A DNA stretch of 64,000 nt from Branchinecta lynchi (GCA_023053575.1 JAKZAP010000036.1:1-64000); one strand, 5' to 3'; numbered from the stretch's first letter, positions 1 to 10,866 are shown. Program-made: numbers and translations. Notes: generated by a model from the letters alone, not told the origin.

Positions 1-622
1 GGCTGAGGTTCCATCTCATAACGTCGGAGTCGCGACCGTGTTCACATTATGATAAGATTTCCAAGTCGGAGACTTACTCGTTTAGCAGATGTAAATACTC
101 AGCTTCTCAACGAGGTTATGTTGCAGAACATTGCTCCGAACATCGAAATTTGTCAAGAAAGAAGTAGAATAAATACATGAACATAGCTTCAAAATCAGAA
201 TAGGGGTCGTGTCCCCCTCGGTTTTCACGGCGGCTGTGGACTCGTCCGGGGTCTGGTAACTATGGAAGTGGGCTTCCCCTTCCAGAAAATACATTCGCTA
301 AATGGGCTAGGATATCAATCAGGCCTTCCGGGAATGTTCTAATTTCGGGCTTCGGTTTCCGGAACCTGTGGAATCTCATTAGGCAGACAGAAGAGCGGAG
401 AGATGGCCGTGTGATCTGATGTAATTACTTCCCAGGACAAATATGATAGGAATAGAGAATTTTATAAATGAGTCTACAGAGGTTGAGCATGAAGTAATGA
501 AGAAAGAAGAGACATCACTTACACTCTCACAAGCCTCATGATATTTACACATTGACGTGCCATTTCCGCGGATGTGAGATAACACACAATGTCGACGTTA
601 CAGAATATTATCCCATTGCCAT
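1..622. other. Unassigned intronic DNA
   Basis: Lies upstream of the first visible MCM5 exon and is probably part of the preceding intron. Only short chance reading frames are present. I saw no repeat arm, splice-flanked coding stretch or RNA gene. Confidence 0.5.
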
Positions 623-822
623 CTTTTACTTATTTCTTGCAAAAGGTGGTATCTGACCAGTCACCGTGGTAACTGATATTGAGATACCACGGTCCGGTCG
701 TGGTAACTGGTCATGGTATCTGAAAAATTCATCTCACTTTCATCATCACCAACAATAGAGCCTAGGATTTGTCAAATCGGTAGGAAAGAAGTTTAGCACT
801 TAGTTGTGTGACTGGATATCAG
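623..822. repeat. Palindrome-rich repeat E, left part
   Basis: Contains the short palindromic units that define this family, such as GATACCACGG and ACCGTGGTAACTG, which recur at 6296, 23505 and 33700. It ends at GGATATCAGTTTT, where family A element 823-1803 is inserted; E continues at 1804. The E copy near 23770 has the same join uninterrupted. Confidence 0.8.
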
Positions 823-1803
823 TTTTTGGGATCCCAGAACGTAAGTGGAGGGATACCTATGACATCGAAAAGTTGTCCGTCTGTCCGTCCGTCTGTAAGC
901 ACGATAACTCTCGAAGGGAATGAGATATTTTGATGAAACTTGGTGTGAGGATTCGTTGGGTCGTCGGACCAGTCAAGTTCCTAGATGGGCTTTGTAGCCC
1001 TACATTTAGGGGTGGGGGAGGGGTTTCAAATTAAGGGGCAAACAAAATATTTTTAAACAGCTAATGTGATAGTCGATTATGGGGTAAGAAGACATGCTGA
1101 ACACGATGGTGAAAACCATTTTGTCATCGAACATGTAGTTCGCCCAGAATCCGGCCAAAACCGGAAAGTTTGTTAAAAGTAAAAGTTTTATTTTAAGTTG
1201 ATTAGATGTTCGACTTAGGGGTAGGAAGACACGCTGAACACGGGGGTGAAAACCATTTTCTCGACGGACAAGTAGTTCGCCCGGAATCCGGCCCAAACCG
1301 AAAGTTTGTTAAAATTAGAAGTTGAAGTTGAAGTTGAATAGATGTTCGATTTAGGGCAAGAAGACATGCTGAACACTTATATGAAAACAATTTTCTACCC
1401 GGATATGTAGTTCGCCTGGAATCCGGCCAAAACTGGAAAATTGGTAGAAGTTAAAGTTTTATTTCTAGTTGATTAGGTAACCGATTTAGGGGTAAGAAGA
1501 GAGTGCTGAATCCCTGTGTGACAATCATATTTTACCCTGACATATAGTTCGACCGGAATCCGACTGGAGTCGGAAAATTTGTTATAAGTTAAATTTTATT
1601 TGAAGTTGATTAGATGTTCATTATTGGGGAAAGAAGATACTCATTTCATTTTTGAGAGTTCATTTTTGAGCTTTCTTTTTTTCGCCGGACAATTAGTTCT
1701 GGACAATTAGTCTGGCGATGACTGGATCTGGCTAAGACAAGACCCAGTTGTCTGGATCAGATATTGAATTTTTGGGATCCCATCGAAACCTTTGGTCTTG
1801 TTC
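823..1803 (+). mobile_element. Family A element, copy 1 (Helentron-like, non-autonomous)
   Basis: Starts at TTTTTGGGATCCC and ends at GGTCTTGTTC. In order it has the conserved head GTAAGTGGAGGGATACC, a short (CCGT/CTGT)n microsatellite, a G-rich stretch, then about five 110-140 bp tandem units built around GGAATCCGGCC. It ends with a second GGGATCCC followed by a small hairpin. No long reading frame, so it is non-autonomous. It is inserted in repeat E with no target duplication. The head, microsatellite, tandem core and hairpin tail match HINE or pearl/CvA elements in layout; that class is inferred. Confidence 0.85.
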
Positions 1804-2456
1804 TTTTGGAATGACTTTGAAAAGCGCAATTTCGGCAATTGACCGCTTTTGCACAGCAACCGTAGTACTAGACACCACGGTTACTGAAAAACAACTAATT
1901 TCAGATCCATTTACCGTGGTAACAGATCCCATGGTATCTGCAAAAACGCGACTCATATTTCGTGTTATGTTCTATAGAAACGTAACACTTTAAGGATCAC
2001 ACACCATTTTTCTGTGTCATCAAAAGATGGTGTGTTTTCTCGTGTCTGTTAAAATTGCCAATCCTTTAGTAGATTTAGAAAAATTTGACAGTGTGATTAC
2101 AAATTCTTGGTACCTGTTCGAGGACGCACATGCTGCTCATAGTTGTTTGACCGTTTTTTGCACAGAAACAGTAGTACTAGACACCACGGTAACTGCAAAA
2201 ACAACTAATTGCAGATCCAGCTACCGTGGTAACAGATACCATGGTATCTGCAAAAACGCAACTCATATTTCGTTTTATGTTGTATAGAAACGTAACACTT
2301 TAAGGATCACACACAATTTTTCTGTATCATCAAAGATGGTGTGTTTTGTCGTATCTGTTAAAATTGCCAATCCTTTAGTAGATTTAGAAAAATTTGACAG
2401 TGTAATTACATATTCGTGGTACCTGTTCGAGGACGCACATGTTGCTCATAGTTGTT
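1804..2456 (+). repeat. Repeat E, right part, with 308-bp tandem duplication
   Basis: Two direct copies of about 308 bp: GACCGCTTTTGCACAG at 1841 and GACCGTTTTTTGCACAG at 2149, similar throughout (for example GTAACACTTTAAGGATCACA in both). Each unit contains palindromes such as GATACCATGGTATC and TTACCGTGGTAA. Small open frames here are repeat sequence, not genes. Confidence 0.85.
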
Positions 2457-3180
2457 TTAGAATAGGGTAGGCTGGCAGAAAACCAGCTTTCTTTTCAAAG
2501 GAATACCAGATCTGCTGTTAGATCGCTATTACGTTTACATGCCCGATAAGGGGATTCGTCTCCTCTACGGAGCTGAATAGTTTCGAGGCTCCTAGTAGTT
2601 GAGAGCACGGTAGGCTGGGAGAAGAAGAACTATAAGAACTTTTTTCAGGACTATCAGGCACACTGTTAGTATGCTATTGGGTTTACATGGAAGATTTTGA
2701 AGTCCACCTCCAAGAGAGTGGCATAAATATGTACCTCGATATAAATACCAATATATACCCAAATGTATAACTTCAAGATATACCTAAATATAAACCCTCA
2801 TTGTATGCGTCAATATTGGCACAAATTGTTAAAATATGTAAGCTACATCATCGATAGTCTATATATGCTCCATAAATCGTGCCAAGGTAATTCAGACGCT
2901 TAACTTTCCGCTTTTGAAAAGCGTTAGGAATAAGGCCTCGCTTCACTTGGCTAGTTTTCAAATTATATGCTTGTACAAATATTTATGAAACACATTTTCT
3001 AACCCAGCGGTCAACGAAGTTGCCAAAAAGGGGGTTGCCGTGAAGTTGCTCCAAAAAGCTGTCATAAGGGAAGTGGGGTAAGTATCGACAAGAACTGTCA
3101 TCCAGTTTTTTGCCTGTCCGGTCCGGACGCTTCAATCCGGGTGAAGGGGCATCCTCTTCCTCCTTGATACGACAATTCCA
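2457..3180. other. Unassigned intronic DNA
   Basis: AT-rich and without a recognised repeat. It overlaps one end of an antisense open frame (2983-3489, minus, 168 codons). That frame coincides with an inverted-repeat element and has no recognisable domain, so I do not call it a gene. Confidence 0.5.
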
Positions 3181-3459
3181 GAGCCTCGTTTTTGTTGCAT
3201 GCTGCAGGTCCACTTCTCGGCCGATTCCGGACTGATTCTTTCTACATCCGTTTTTGCACTGCAGCGCTTCCGAGGAGGACGGCAGCGCTTCTCGAGAATC
3301 GCGGACTTGCTCACCGACCAAGTCCATGCTTCCTTGCAAGATGCTGCAGCGCTGCCGCTTCAACCAAGAAGAAAGTGAGTCCAAAAACGCACATTTTGCA
3401 AAAGCAAAGAAGTGCTGCAGCAGCGATGCGGCAGCGCTATTGCAAGAAAAACGAGGCTC
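3181..3459. mobile_element. Small inverted-repeat element (MITE-like) just upstream of an MCM5 exon
   Basis: The ends are inverted repeats, 3181-3199 against 3441-3459, matching at 18 of 19 positions (GAGCCTCGTTTTT core). The interior is rich in GCAGCGC and open in several frames on both strands, which explains the overlapping reading frames. It ends about 140 bp before MCM5 exon 3601-3741. No target duplication was identified. Confidence 0.65.
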
Positions 3460-3487
3460 AGATGTACAGGATTCATTGGCAACTCGC

Positions 3488-3520
3488 AACTCTCATTTAT
3501 CTTACAGCGTAACTTCATGA
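3488..3520 (+). other. Decoy copy of the MCM5 3' splice junction
   Basis: The sequence around ATCTTACAG|CGTAACTTCAT repeats the true junction TCTTATAG|CGCAACTTCAT 93 bp downstream, with about 22 of 25 positions shared. If this AG at 3506-3507 were used, the reading would be R-N-F-M-R-A-G-Y and then TAG. It therefore looks like a tandem-duplication scar or a poison alternative acceptor. Confidence 0.6.
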
Positions 3521-3600
3521 GAGCTGGGTACTAGCTTTCCGATGGTAGGAGCTTTACTAGGTATTGGCGTACTAAATCGTAACTGTTATTTCTCTTATAG

Positions 3601-3744
<144 letters not shown>

Positions 3745-3745
3745 T

Positions 3746-4187
3746 GAATAGAATAGAATAGAATATAATTTACCAAAAAAGCCCGAGGGCCATGGCAACA
3801 AAAATTCTAAGAAACGCACTCACTTACATAGATAACACGCAGCTCCTATTCTAAAAATCTCCTTCTATTCTCCATCGCAAGCCTCAAGAAACGTCCAAGT
3901 ATTTTTACAGTAACAAAACACTCATCCTTCATCATCCTTACCATCCATTCTTCATTAAACACTCTCTCACCAAATACCTCCTTTCGCCATTCATTCAATT
4001 CCACACAATCACACATCAAATGTACTACGCTTTCGTCCTCATGACCACACATAGGACAGAAGTAAGGACCAATTCTCTCGTTTACTTTACCAATATATTT
4101 TCTCCTTGCCCCAAGTGGTAAACTATCAGCCCTCATCTCAATAATATGCTTAATATCCTCCTTACTTAACCCTGCTTTAAACACAAT
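3746..4187 (-). mobile_element. 5'-truncated LINE, 3' end (minus strand)
   Basis: Minus-strand translation of 3846-4184 gives a LINE C-terminus with a zinc-binding CPMCGHEDESVVHLMCDC motif, followed by FGERVFNEEW. After the stop come a short 3' UTR containing GGCCATGGC(A) and GGGCTTTTTTGG, and a pentanucleotide TATTC tail at 3746-3765. The same family recurs at 61296-61572. The insertion lies directly on the MCM5 donor: its tail supplies donor positions +5 and +6. Confidence 0.85.
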
Positions 4188-4262
4188 ACCCTCGCCCCAA
4201 GTCTCTTTGGCCTACCCCAGCTATACTGGGTTCGCCGGGACCACTCCATCAGGTGACACATA

Positions 4263-4599
4263 CACTGTCAGAAGTTTCATTAAAGATAACACAAGGATGC
4301 GCGGTTTCAACAGATGACATTTGGGATGTTAGCTCTTATGTTTTTCAGACATTACGCAATAACACTTTATGCATAACGGTCATTGCCGCCGAAAGCCGAA
4401 AAAGTATCTGCTAATTTTTCGGATATCATGCTGACAAACAAAATAGTCAGCAGATATTTTTTTTTCTGTGTGTGTTTGTCTCTTTTTGTATGCATAACAC
4501 TTTAATGCGCAACGTTTGAAAGACATAACAGCTAACATCATCAGTGTTATCTGTTTAAACTGCACATCCTTGTATTATTCTTATAAAACTTCTGACAGT
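4263..4599. mobile_element. Long-hairpin foldback element, copy 1
   Basis: The left arm starts CACTGTCAGAAGTTTCA and the right arm ends AAACTTCTGACAG. The arms extend inward about 120 bp each with mismatches and share internal motifs such as GGATGCGC and TGCATAA. A second copy is at 21690-22137. There is no coding capacity. It probably belongs to a cut-and-paste DNA transposon group, but I cannot place it in a superfamily. Confidence 0.8.
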
Positions 4600-5240
4600 T
4601 TAGTTGCGCATCCTTATGTTGAATGTTATGATGATACCGAGAATATTTCTGTTATGACTCTTCCAAGTTTACGTTTCGAGAAAAATAAATCTGTCATGGT
4701 TTATGACCTTTTTAAATGTTATGTTTCGCGGAAAGTTCACATTGAAAAGGGTCATACCAGATATGTTTTCATAACGTTTAACACGAGGATGTGCAAACAT
4801 GTGTTGTATGAAAAAAAAAAAAAGTTTGGACAGTGCAGTAGTTGTATTGGGAAAAAGCCCGAGGGCCTTTCACCTTCAGCTCGATAATCTACAAATACGT
4901 AAATATCACTAAAATTAATCAACTATAAAAGATTGCTTACACCTGGCTCCCTGACGCTCTATTTACACATTTGCTTACCTGTTGCTTACCTTACTTTTAT
5001 ATTGGGCATTCTGTTAAAGCATACTGTCAGAAGTTTGATAACAGAAAGCACATGTTTGCGCATCCTGGTGTTAAACTTATATAACTACTATATTTGATAT
5101 AATGAAGAAGGACCTGGCAGATGCTAAATTATCAGTTAGTTCAACTAAGAGTTTTGTATTAAGAGTTTCTTTCGTTAAGAGAGATCTTCCAGTTATGGAA
5201 AAGATTGGTCTGGAATGTATTATTGTTGTCCTAGGATTTC
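4600..5240. repeat. Diverged pieces of the same foldback family
   Basis: GTTGCGCATCC at about 4608, AGGATGTGCAAACATG at about 4785, and ACTGTCAGAAGTTTGATAA with TTTGCGCATCC at 5025-5070 are fragments of the arms of 4263-4599. A 123-codon frame at 4516-4887 lies wholly in this repeat and is not regarded as a gene. The LINE-UTR-like string AAAGCCCGAGGGCC is at about 4853. Confidence 0.55.
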
Positions 5241-5245
5241 TTTAA

Positions 5246-5696
5246 AGTTGTCCCGAATAGGGTAGAGATCCGACCGTTTAGTTACACAAAGATAATTTCG
5301 TAAAGCACATTGTCCTGGCATATCACAAAAAAAATCAACGAAGAAACCAACGAAAATGGGGTTTGTAAAGGCCAGGGAATATACTGAAATAAAAGGCCTT
5401 TACAAACCCCATTTTCGTTGCTTTCTTCGTTGATTTTTTGTGTTTAGTTACACATCACTTATGCACTTAAATAGGCCCGAAAGCTTGATAAAAATGCGTT
5501 ACTTTGTTTGTCCACTTCTACAGAAAATCGACTGGGTGAGTTTAGGGTTGTCGTGCAAGCAGCACACATTCTGAACACTAATACTAAAGCCTCCAGTGAA
5601 CAAATATAAGACCCGTTCGATGGGTCAGAATATTTCAGTGTGTACAAATATCTGATGTAAAAATAAGCTGCCTTTGCAGTTAAACTTTAAAGCGTT
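5246..5696. mobile_element. TTAA-flanked MITE (family P), copy 1
   Basis: Flanked by TTAA at 5242-5245 and 5697-5700. It begins AGTT..CCGAATAGGG and ends GCAGTTAAACT, matching family ends AGTTTAAC...GTTAAACT seen at 13710, 36153 and 56882. Interior landmarks shared between copies are TAGTTACACATCACTTA, ATGCGTTACTTCGTTTG and AAAAATAAGCTGCCTTT. A second palindrome, 5325-5442, is nested inside. Confidence 0.85.
5325..5442. repeat. Near-perfect palindrome nested in MITE P
   Basis: Arms of about 48 bp (5325-5373 and 5395-5442) surround a spacer of about 21 bp, with GGGGTTTGTAAAGGCC against GGCCTTTACAAACCCC at the inner ends. TAGTTACAC of the host MITE appears on both sides, so the palindrome was inserted into or duplicated within the MITE. 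Confidence 0.85.
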
Positions 5697-5700
5697 GATA

Positions 5701-6295
5701 GATTCACTGGTTGCTACTCCAAAATCAATCAATTTTTTTTTCAAATAGCTTAAAGCTAGAAGAGAAATACAAATATTTACGAAATACACAGACATAAAAC
5801 AAATTAACTAATATACTTACAAGAAATTACCAGAAATAAATGATGGGATGAAACTATGTAAATTCGGAAGAGGGATTAGCCGGACATGGAGAAAACTGAT
5901 TGCCAGCATTCCTCTCGGACCGACGCACGGAAGACATGAGGGGAGGGGAGAATAGACGGCCTATCTGGGGACAACACATCATCATTGCTCCAACATTTTT
6001 GAGAGACTATTTTTGCGGTCAGTTAATTTAGGAAGTTGGTCCATCATTGTCATGTTTTACGTACCATTTTGCTTAGTTGAGAATTATGTCTGAAGGGGCG
6101 TTTGTCGTACTTTCCGTGACAAATCTTTTTATCAAATCGCCACTTAGAAACCGGAGTGCTTGTGCAGGAAAATTAGGTGCTTGGAGTTGTTGTGGACTCA
6201 TTAAGGGCAGGGGAAAACTTCGTTAAACGCCATGTACTGTTTCTATGGCATCCGTGCGTTTGTCAAAAGAAAGTCAGATGGAATACCAACTACTC
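5701..6295. other. Unassigned intronic DNA
   Basis: MCM5 intron sequence with no repeat arm or coding signal that I recognise. Confidence 0.5.
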
Positions 6296-6540
6296 TGTTA
6301 TTGGTGTACGTATTAGTTGCGTTTTTGCTGATACCATGGTGTCTGTTACCACGGTAGCTGGATCTGCAATTAGTCGTTTTTGCAGTCACAGTGGTATCTG
6401 AATATCAGATCCCACGGTACCTTGCCAGACCACGGTAACTACAAAAACTCCTTTTGACCGTGGTATCGGATACCACGGTAACTGCGAAAACGACTTTATA
6501 CCGTGGTATCAGATGTATCCATGGTCTCTGTTAAGTCCAA
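6296..6540. repeat. Palindrome-rich repeat E, copy 2
   Basis: Begins near TTAGTTGCGTTTTTGC. It contains GATACCATGG, TTACCACGGTA, TACCGTGGTATC and repeated AACTGCAAAAACG linkers. The same order of short palindromes occurs at 23505 and 33700. Confidence 0.8.
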
Positions 6541-6740
6541 ATGGCCGTAGTACAGCAGAGGCTTGCTTATTTGAACACTTCTCTAAATTTGTTTACTACC
6601 CTGGTTTTCCCACTTGCTTACTAAACAGTCAGATGGAAAGGAAAACCAACAAACTTGAGGTCAGCTAATAGCCAACTGTTTCAGGTTTTCCTGTCAAAAA
6701 CTCGTGGGTTGAAATTGAGGAAATCAGATTTTATGACGAG

Positions 6741-7477
6741 TTTTTGGGATCCCAAAACGTAAGTGGAGGGATACCTATGACATCGCAAAAGTTGTCTGTC
6801 CGTCCGTCCGTCTGTAAGCACGATAACTCTCTAAGGGAATGAGATATTTTGATGAAACTTGGTGTGAGGATTGTTTGGGTCAAGGGTAAGGTCGAGTTCG
6901 TAGATGGGCTCTGTAGCCCTATATTTGGGGGTGGGGGAGGGGGTTCAAATTAAGGGACAACACACATTTTGTAAACAGCTAATGTGATGTCGATTAGGGG
7001 TAAGAAGACATGCTGAGCACGATGCTGGAAACCATTTTCTCGCCGGACAACTGGTTCGCCTGGAATCCGGCCAAAACCGGAAAACATGTCAAAAGCAAAA
7101 GTTTTATCTGAAGTTGATTAGATGTAAGAAGATACGCCGAGCCTGTATATGACAAGCATTATTTACCCGGACGTATAATTTTTTTTAAGTCAAAGTTCTA
7201 TTTAATTTTAATTAGATGTTCTTATAGGGATAAGGAGATACGCTGGATTCGTTCAGGCGAAACCGCAAATTTGGCAGAAGTAAAGCAGGAAGTTTCGGTT
7301 AGTATCGTCAAAATAGATATGGCCCATATAGGTATAGATTGATAGATAGATGGAATATCTGAACTCGGTTTTCTTTGATGATTAGCCTGGCGAGGAGTGG
7401 ATCTGGCGAAGACAAGAACCAATTGTCCGGATCAAATCTTAGATTTTTGGGATCCCATCGACACCTTTGGTCTTGTT
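6741..7477 (+). mobile_element. Family A element, copy 2
   Basis: Full head (TTTTTGGGATCCC, GTAAGTGGAGGGATACC, CCGT microsatellite) and full tail (GGGATCCCATCG, GGTCTTGTT), with fewer internal tandem units than copy 1. It ends 18 bp before family B copy 1. Confidence 0.85.
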
Positions 7478-7902
7478 TAATGTGCTTCTTCTTTGTATGG
7501 CACTTGCAGCCTCTGGCTCAAGTGCCATATACCTATCGCAATTCCGTCTGTCGGTCGGTTCGTTTTTTTTGTCACTCGGCCAAGTACCATATAGCGATTG
7601 TAATTCGTGACGGTCTGTCGGTCCGGGTTTTTCTAGTTCGGCCACTTTCAGATAAGCTAAAACGATGAAACTTGGCAAGCGTATCAGGGACCGGGCCAGA
7701 TTACATTAGAAATACTCGCTTCCCCGATCCGACCATCTGGAGGGGAGTGGAGGGACGGGGAATCCGAAAAAACTAGGAAAAGTTAGAAATTTTCAGCTTA
7801 CGAACGGGGGATCAAATCTCAATGAAACTTTATATATGGAAGAATGTCGTGTCATAGACGTTCCGTTTCAAATCCAGACTGGATCCGGTGACATTTATTC
7901 AA

Positions 7903-7995
7903 ACAATGTTTACAACGGATACGTCAGCTACGATTCTTCATCAGCGATATTTCGGCCATTCTTGGCAAGGGTCCTCGTCAGGCTATCAATCCTGC
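7903..7995 (+). repeat. Foldback family D fragment (variant D')
   Basis: Runs AAACAATGTTTACAACGGAT, TACGTCAGCTACG, ATATTTCGGCC, TTGGCAAGGGTCCTCGTCAG. The same string occurs at 54950-55030 and, inverted, at 33234-33340. It sits within family B sequence. Confidence 0.75.
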
Positions 7996-9150
7996 GGTGA
8001 CATTAAGAGGAGTTGGAGGGGAGAACTGGAAATCTTGGAAAACGCTTAGAGTGGAGAGATCAGGGTAAACTTGGTGGAATGAACAAGCACAAGTCCTAGA
8101 TACGTGATTGACATAACTGGAACGGATCCGCTCACTTTGGAGGAGTTGGGGGGGGGGGGCGAATTTCTATTGATCCCGGGAGTTCGGTGCTTCCTGATGT
8201 GCTGGGACGATGAAAATTGGGAGGCATGTCAGAGACCATAACAGCTTGATTTGAGAATAGTCGTTTCCCCGATCCAACCATCTGGGGGGGGGGGGGAGAG
8301 GGGAATTCGGAAAAGTGAGGTATTTGTAACTTAAGAACGGGTGATCGGATTTGAATGAAACTTGATATATAGAAAGTCCTCGTGTCTCAAGACGCCCCAT
8401 TTTCAATCCGGAGCGGATCCGGTGACATGGGGGAAGGGGGGAACCGGAAATCTTTGGAAACGCTTTGAGTGGAGGGTTCGGGATGAAACTTGGTTGGAAG
8501 AACAAGCACAAGTCCTAGATACTTCAGTGACATAACCGGACCGGATCTGGTCACTGTGGGGAAGTTGGGGGAGGGGATCCGAATTTCTAGTGATCCCCCG
8601 AGTTCTGTACTTCCTGATGTGCTAGGATGAAGAACTTTGCAGGCGTGTTAGGGACCCGCACAGATTGACTTCAGAATTTAGTTTCCCCGATCCGAACATC
8701 GTGAGTGGAGTGAAGGGATTGGGAATCCGGAATCTAGTGGCAAGCTCAGCTATTGAGCGGGTGATCGGTTTTAAACGAAACTTGATATTCAGAAAGACCT
8801 CGTGCCTCGGACGTTCCATTTTAAATCCGGACCGAATTCGGTGACATTGGGGGGAACCGAAGATTTGTGGAAACGCTTGGAGTTGATGTAGTGGGGTTGA
8901 GGTATCACTTGTGGGTGGAGGGGGCATCGCAAAACTTTTGAAATGCTTAGAGCTAAGTCGAGGGATTGGGATGGAACTTGGCGGGAGAACACGCATTAGG
9001 CCTTAATGAAGGAGCCAGATTGTATCGGAGCTCAATGGGAGGAGATGGGGGGGGGGTCCCGGAATTCCAGTGATCGCCAGTTAGGATTGTTCCAGATGTT
9101 CTAAGGAAGATTAAACTTTGCAAGCATGTTAGTGACTTACGGTGTCTCTG

Positions 9151-9282
9151 TAATAATAATACAAAGATGGCACTTAACATAAGTGACTAAACACCGTGAC
9201 CAATAAACCAGAAGGCCCCGACAACAGAGTCTAGGACTCCGTTATCGGAGCAACGTAAAGTGCCATCTTCGTATTATTATTA
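9151..9282. mobile_element. Small MITE with 25-bp terminal inverted repeats
   Basis: The left end TAATAATAATACAAAGATGG matches the reverse complement of the right end (CCATCTTCGTATTATTATTA) with one difference. About 130 bp long, inside the gap in family B copy 1. A related CGCCATCTCTGTAAT string lies near 21207. Confidence 0.75.
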
Positions 9283-9338
9283 GTTTGCTTGACATGGGGT
9301 ATGATAAATATTCCGTCAGCCCAAGCTGACTGCGAATC

Positions 9339-9546
9339 ATATTTGACGATGCAAACGGATAAGTCAGCTACATTTTATTAGAGCTATATTTCGGCCCTTC
9401 TTTGCAAGGGTCCTCTTCAGGCTCAAACCGCTCAAGCTGGACAATGAGTCATTGTCCAGCTTGAGCGGTTTGAGCCTTGCCAAGAAGGGTCGAAATATAG
9501 CTCTAATAAAATGTAACTGACTTATCCGTTTGCATCGTCAAATATG
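9339..9546. mobile_element. Foldback family D, complete near-perfect palindrome
   Basis: Two arms of about 100 bp mirror each other around 9448 (CAATGA-G-TCATTG). The termini are TA|TTTGACGATGCAAACGG and the reverse. The left arm has 12 extra bases (GTCCTCTTCAGG) compared with the right. TA at both edges suits a Tc1/mariner-type target site. The single strand would fold into a hairpin of about 100 bp. Related copies: 33926, 34333, 43858, 45711, 55545, 63505. Confidence 0.85.
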
Positions 9547-9760
9547 GGAATGTGGGCTGGTTAGATGAATTTGCCTTCGGACGGGATCACTGTTCCTGTG
9601 GCCGGCTTGTACCAGACTATTGTAGTGGTTTGCGAATTCTGTTCACAAGCCCCTTGGTAGCTCAATTGGTAAGAGCGCCTACCTTGTAAGTAGAGGGTTC
9701 TGGGTTCGTATATTGTCTTTCAGTTCACTACTCATAAAATGGAGACAATTGAATGGTAAC
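9547..9760 (+). mobile_element. tRNA-derived SINE-like element
   Basis: A tRNA-like body at about 9650-9712 has an A box (TAGCTCAATTGGTAAGAGCG), a TGT-anticodon-like loop and a weak B box (GGGTTCGTA), but no matching acceptor stem. It is preceded by a head (GGATCACTGTTCCTG, TGTAGTGGTTTGCGAA) also found inverted at 20640-21145. This is therefore a SINE or relic, not a tRNA gene. Confidence 0.7.
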
Positions 9761-10069
9761 ACAAACTAGATGTGCTTTGGTGATGTATGGAAACTAGACA
9801 TCAAAGTGAAAGAATATTTTCGTGCTGAGAGATGATGGCGATTTGAAACCTTTTCAGCGAAGCATTGACTCTTTGTTTAATCACGGTCCTAGGGGCCGCA
9901 GGATGGTACTGATATGGAACTCGTAAATATTTGTTTTCTTTGCAAGGTTTTGAAAGCTTTCAAAACCCACAGCCACTTATCTGATGGTCTCACATTTCAG
10001 TTGTTTATTGCATAATTTAAATAAACAAATGCGTCATCATAAAATATATCCGATAAAACTAATTGTGAA
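9761..10069. other. Unassigned DNA inside the family B gap
   Basis: No coding or repeat arms recognised. Family B resumes at about 10070 (TTTGGGGGAATTGGGG). Confidence 0.5.
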
Positions 10070-10651
10070 CCCCTCGAAGTTCACTTTGGGGGAATTGGGG
10101 GGGGGGGTCCGAATTCCTAGTGATCCCGCGAGGTCGGTGCTTCCTGATGGGCTAGGGCGATGAAAATTGGCAGGCATGTCAGGGACCAGACCAGACTAAA
10201 TAGGAAATAGTCACTTCCTCGACCCGACCATCTGGGGGGGGGGAGGGGGAAGCTAAAAATTTAGGTTTTTTAACTTGAGAACGTGTGATTTGATCTTGAT
10301 GAAAGTTGATATTTAGGATGACTTCGAGGTCTCAGACGTCCCACTTTAAATCCGGACTGGATCCGAAGACACTGGGGGGAGTTGGAGGAGGAACCGGAAA
10401 TCTTGAGAAACGCCTAGAGTGGAGGGATCGGGACGAAACTTGGTTGGAAGAACAAGCACAAGTCCTAGATACGTCATTGACATAAACGGACCGGATCCGG
10501 GCACTGTGGAGGAGTTGGGGGGGGGGGGGGCGTATTTCTAGCGATCCTGCGAGTTCGGCATACGTCCTGATGTGCTAGGACGATGAAACTTGGCAGGTAT
10601 GTCAGGGATCCGAACAGATTGACTTGATAATAGTCGTTTCTCCGATCCGAC

Positions 10652-10866
10652 CCAGGGTTGGTCACCAAGAACCAGGGTGTAAGAGTTACTTTAGGATAAT
10701 TTGGGTTACTCAGGGTTAATTTGGGTTACTTTTGGTTACATTGGATTACTCTGGGTTACATTGCATTGGGTTACTTTGGATTACATTAGGTTACATTGGG
10801 TTACTTTGAGATACTTTTGGGTTACTTTCCAGGGTGTACGAAGTTACTTTTGGTGACCAACCCTGG
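10652..10866. mobile_element. hAT-like MITE with GGGTTACWTT repeats
   Basis: Terminal inverted repeats CCAGGGTTGGTCACCAA and TTGGTGACCAACCCTGG flank about a dozen GGGTTACTTT/ACATT units. A perfect 8-bp target duplication, GATCCGAC, is at 10644-10651 and 10867-10874. Removing the element and one duplicate restores family B sequence. The 8-bp duplication and CAGGG-type ends are typical of hAT elements. Confidence 0.93.

Noticed and set aside
2983..3489. 168-codon minus-strand frame, the longest in the window
   Set aside because: Mostly lies in an inverted-repeat element (3181-3459) that is open in several frames, is antisense to MCM5 and has no domain.
4516..4887. 123-codon frame
   Set aside because: Entirely within foldback-repeat arms and their fragments.
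9650..9712. tRNA-Thr(TGT)-like sequence
   Set aside because: A box and anticodon-like loop are present, but the 3' half does not pair with the acceptor stem and the flanks recur elsewhere, so it is SINE-like.
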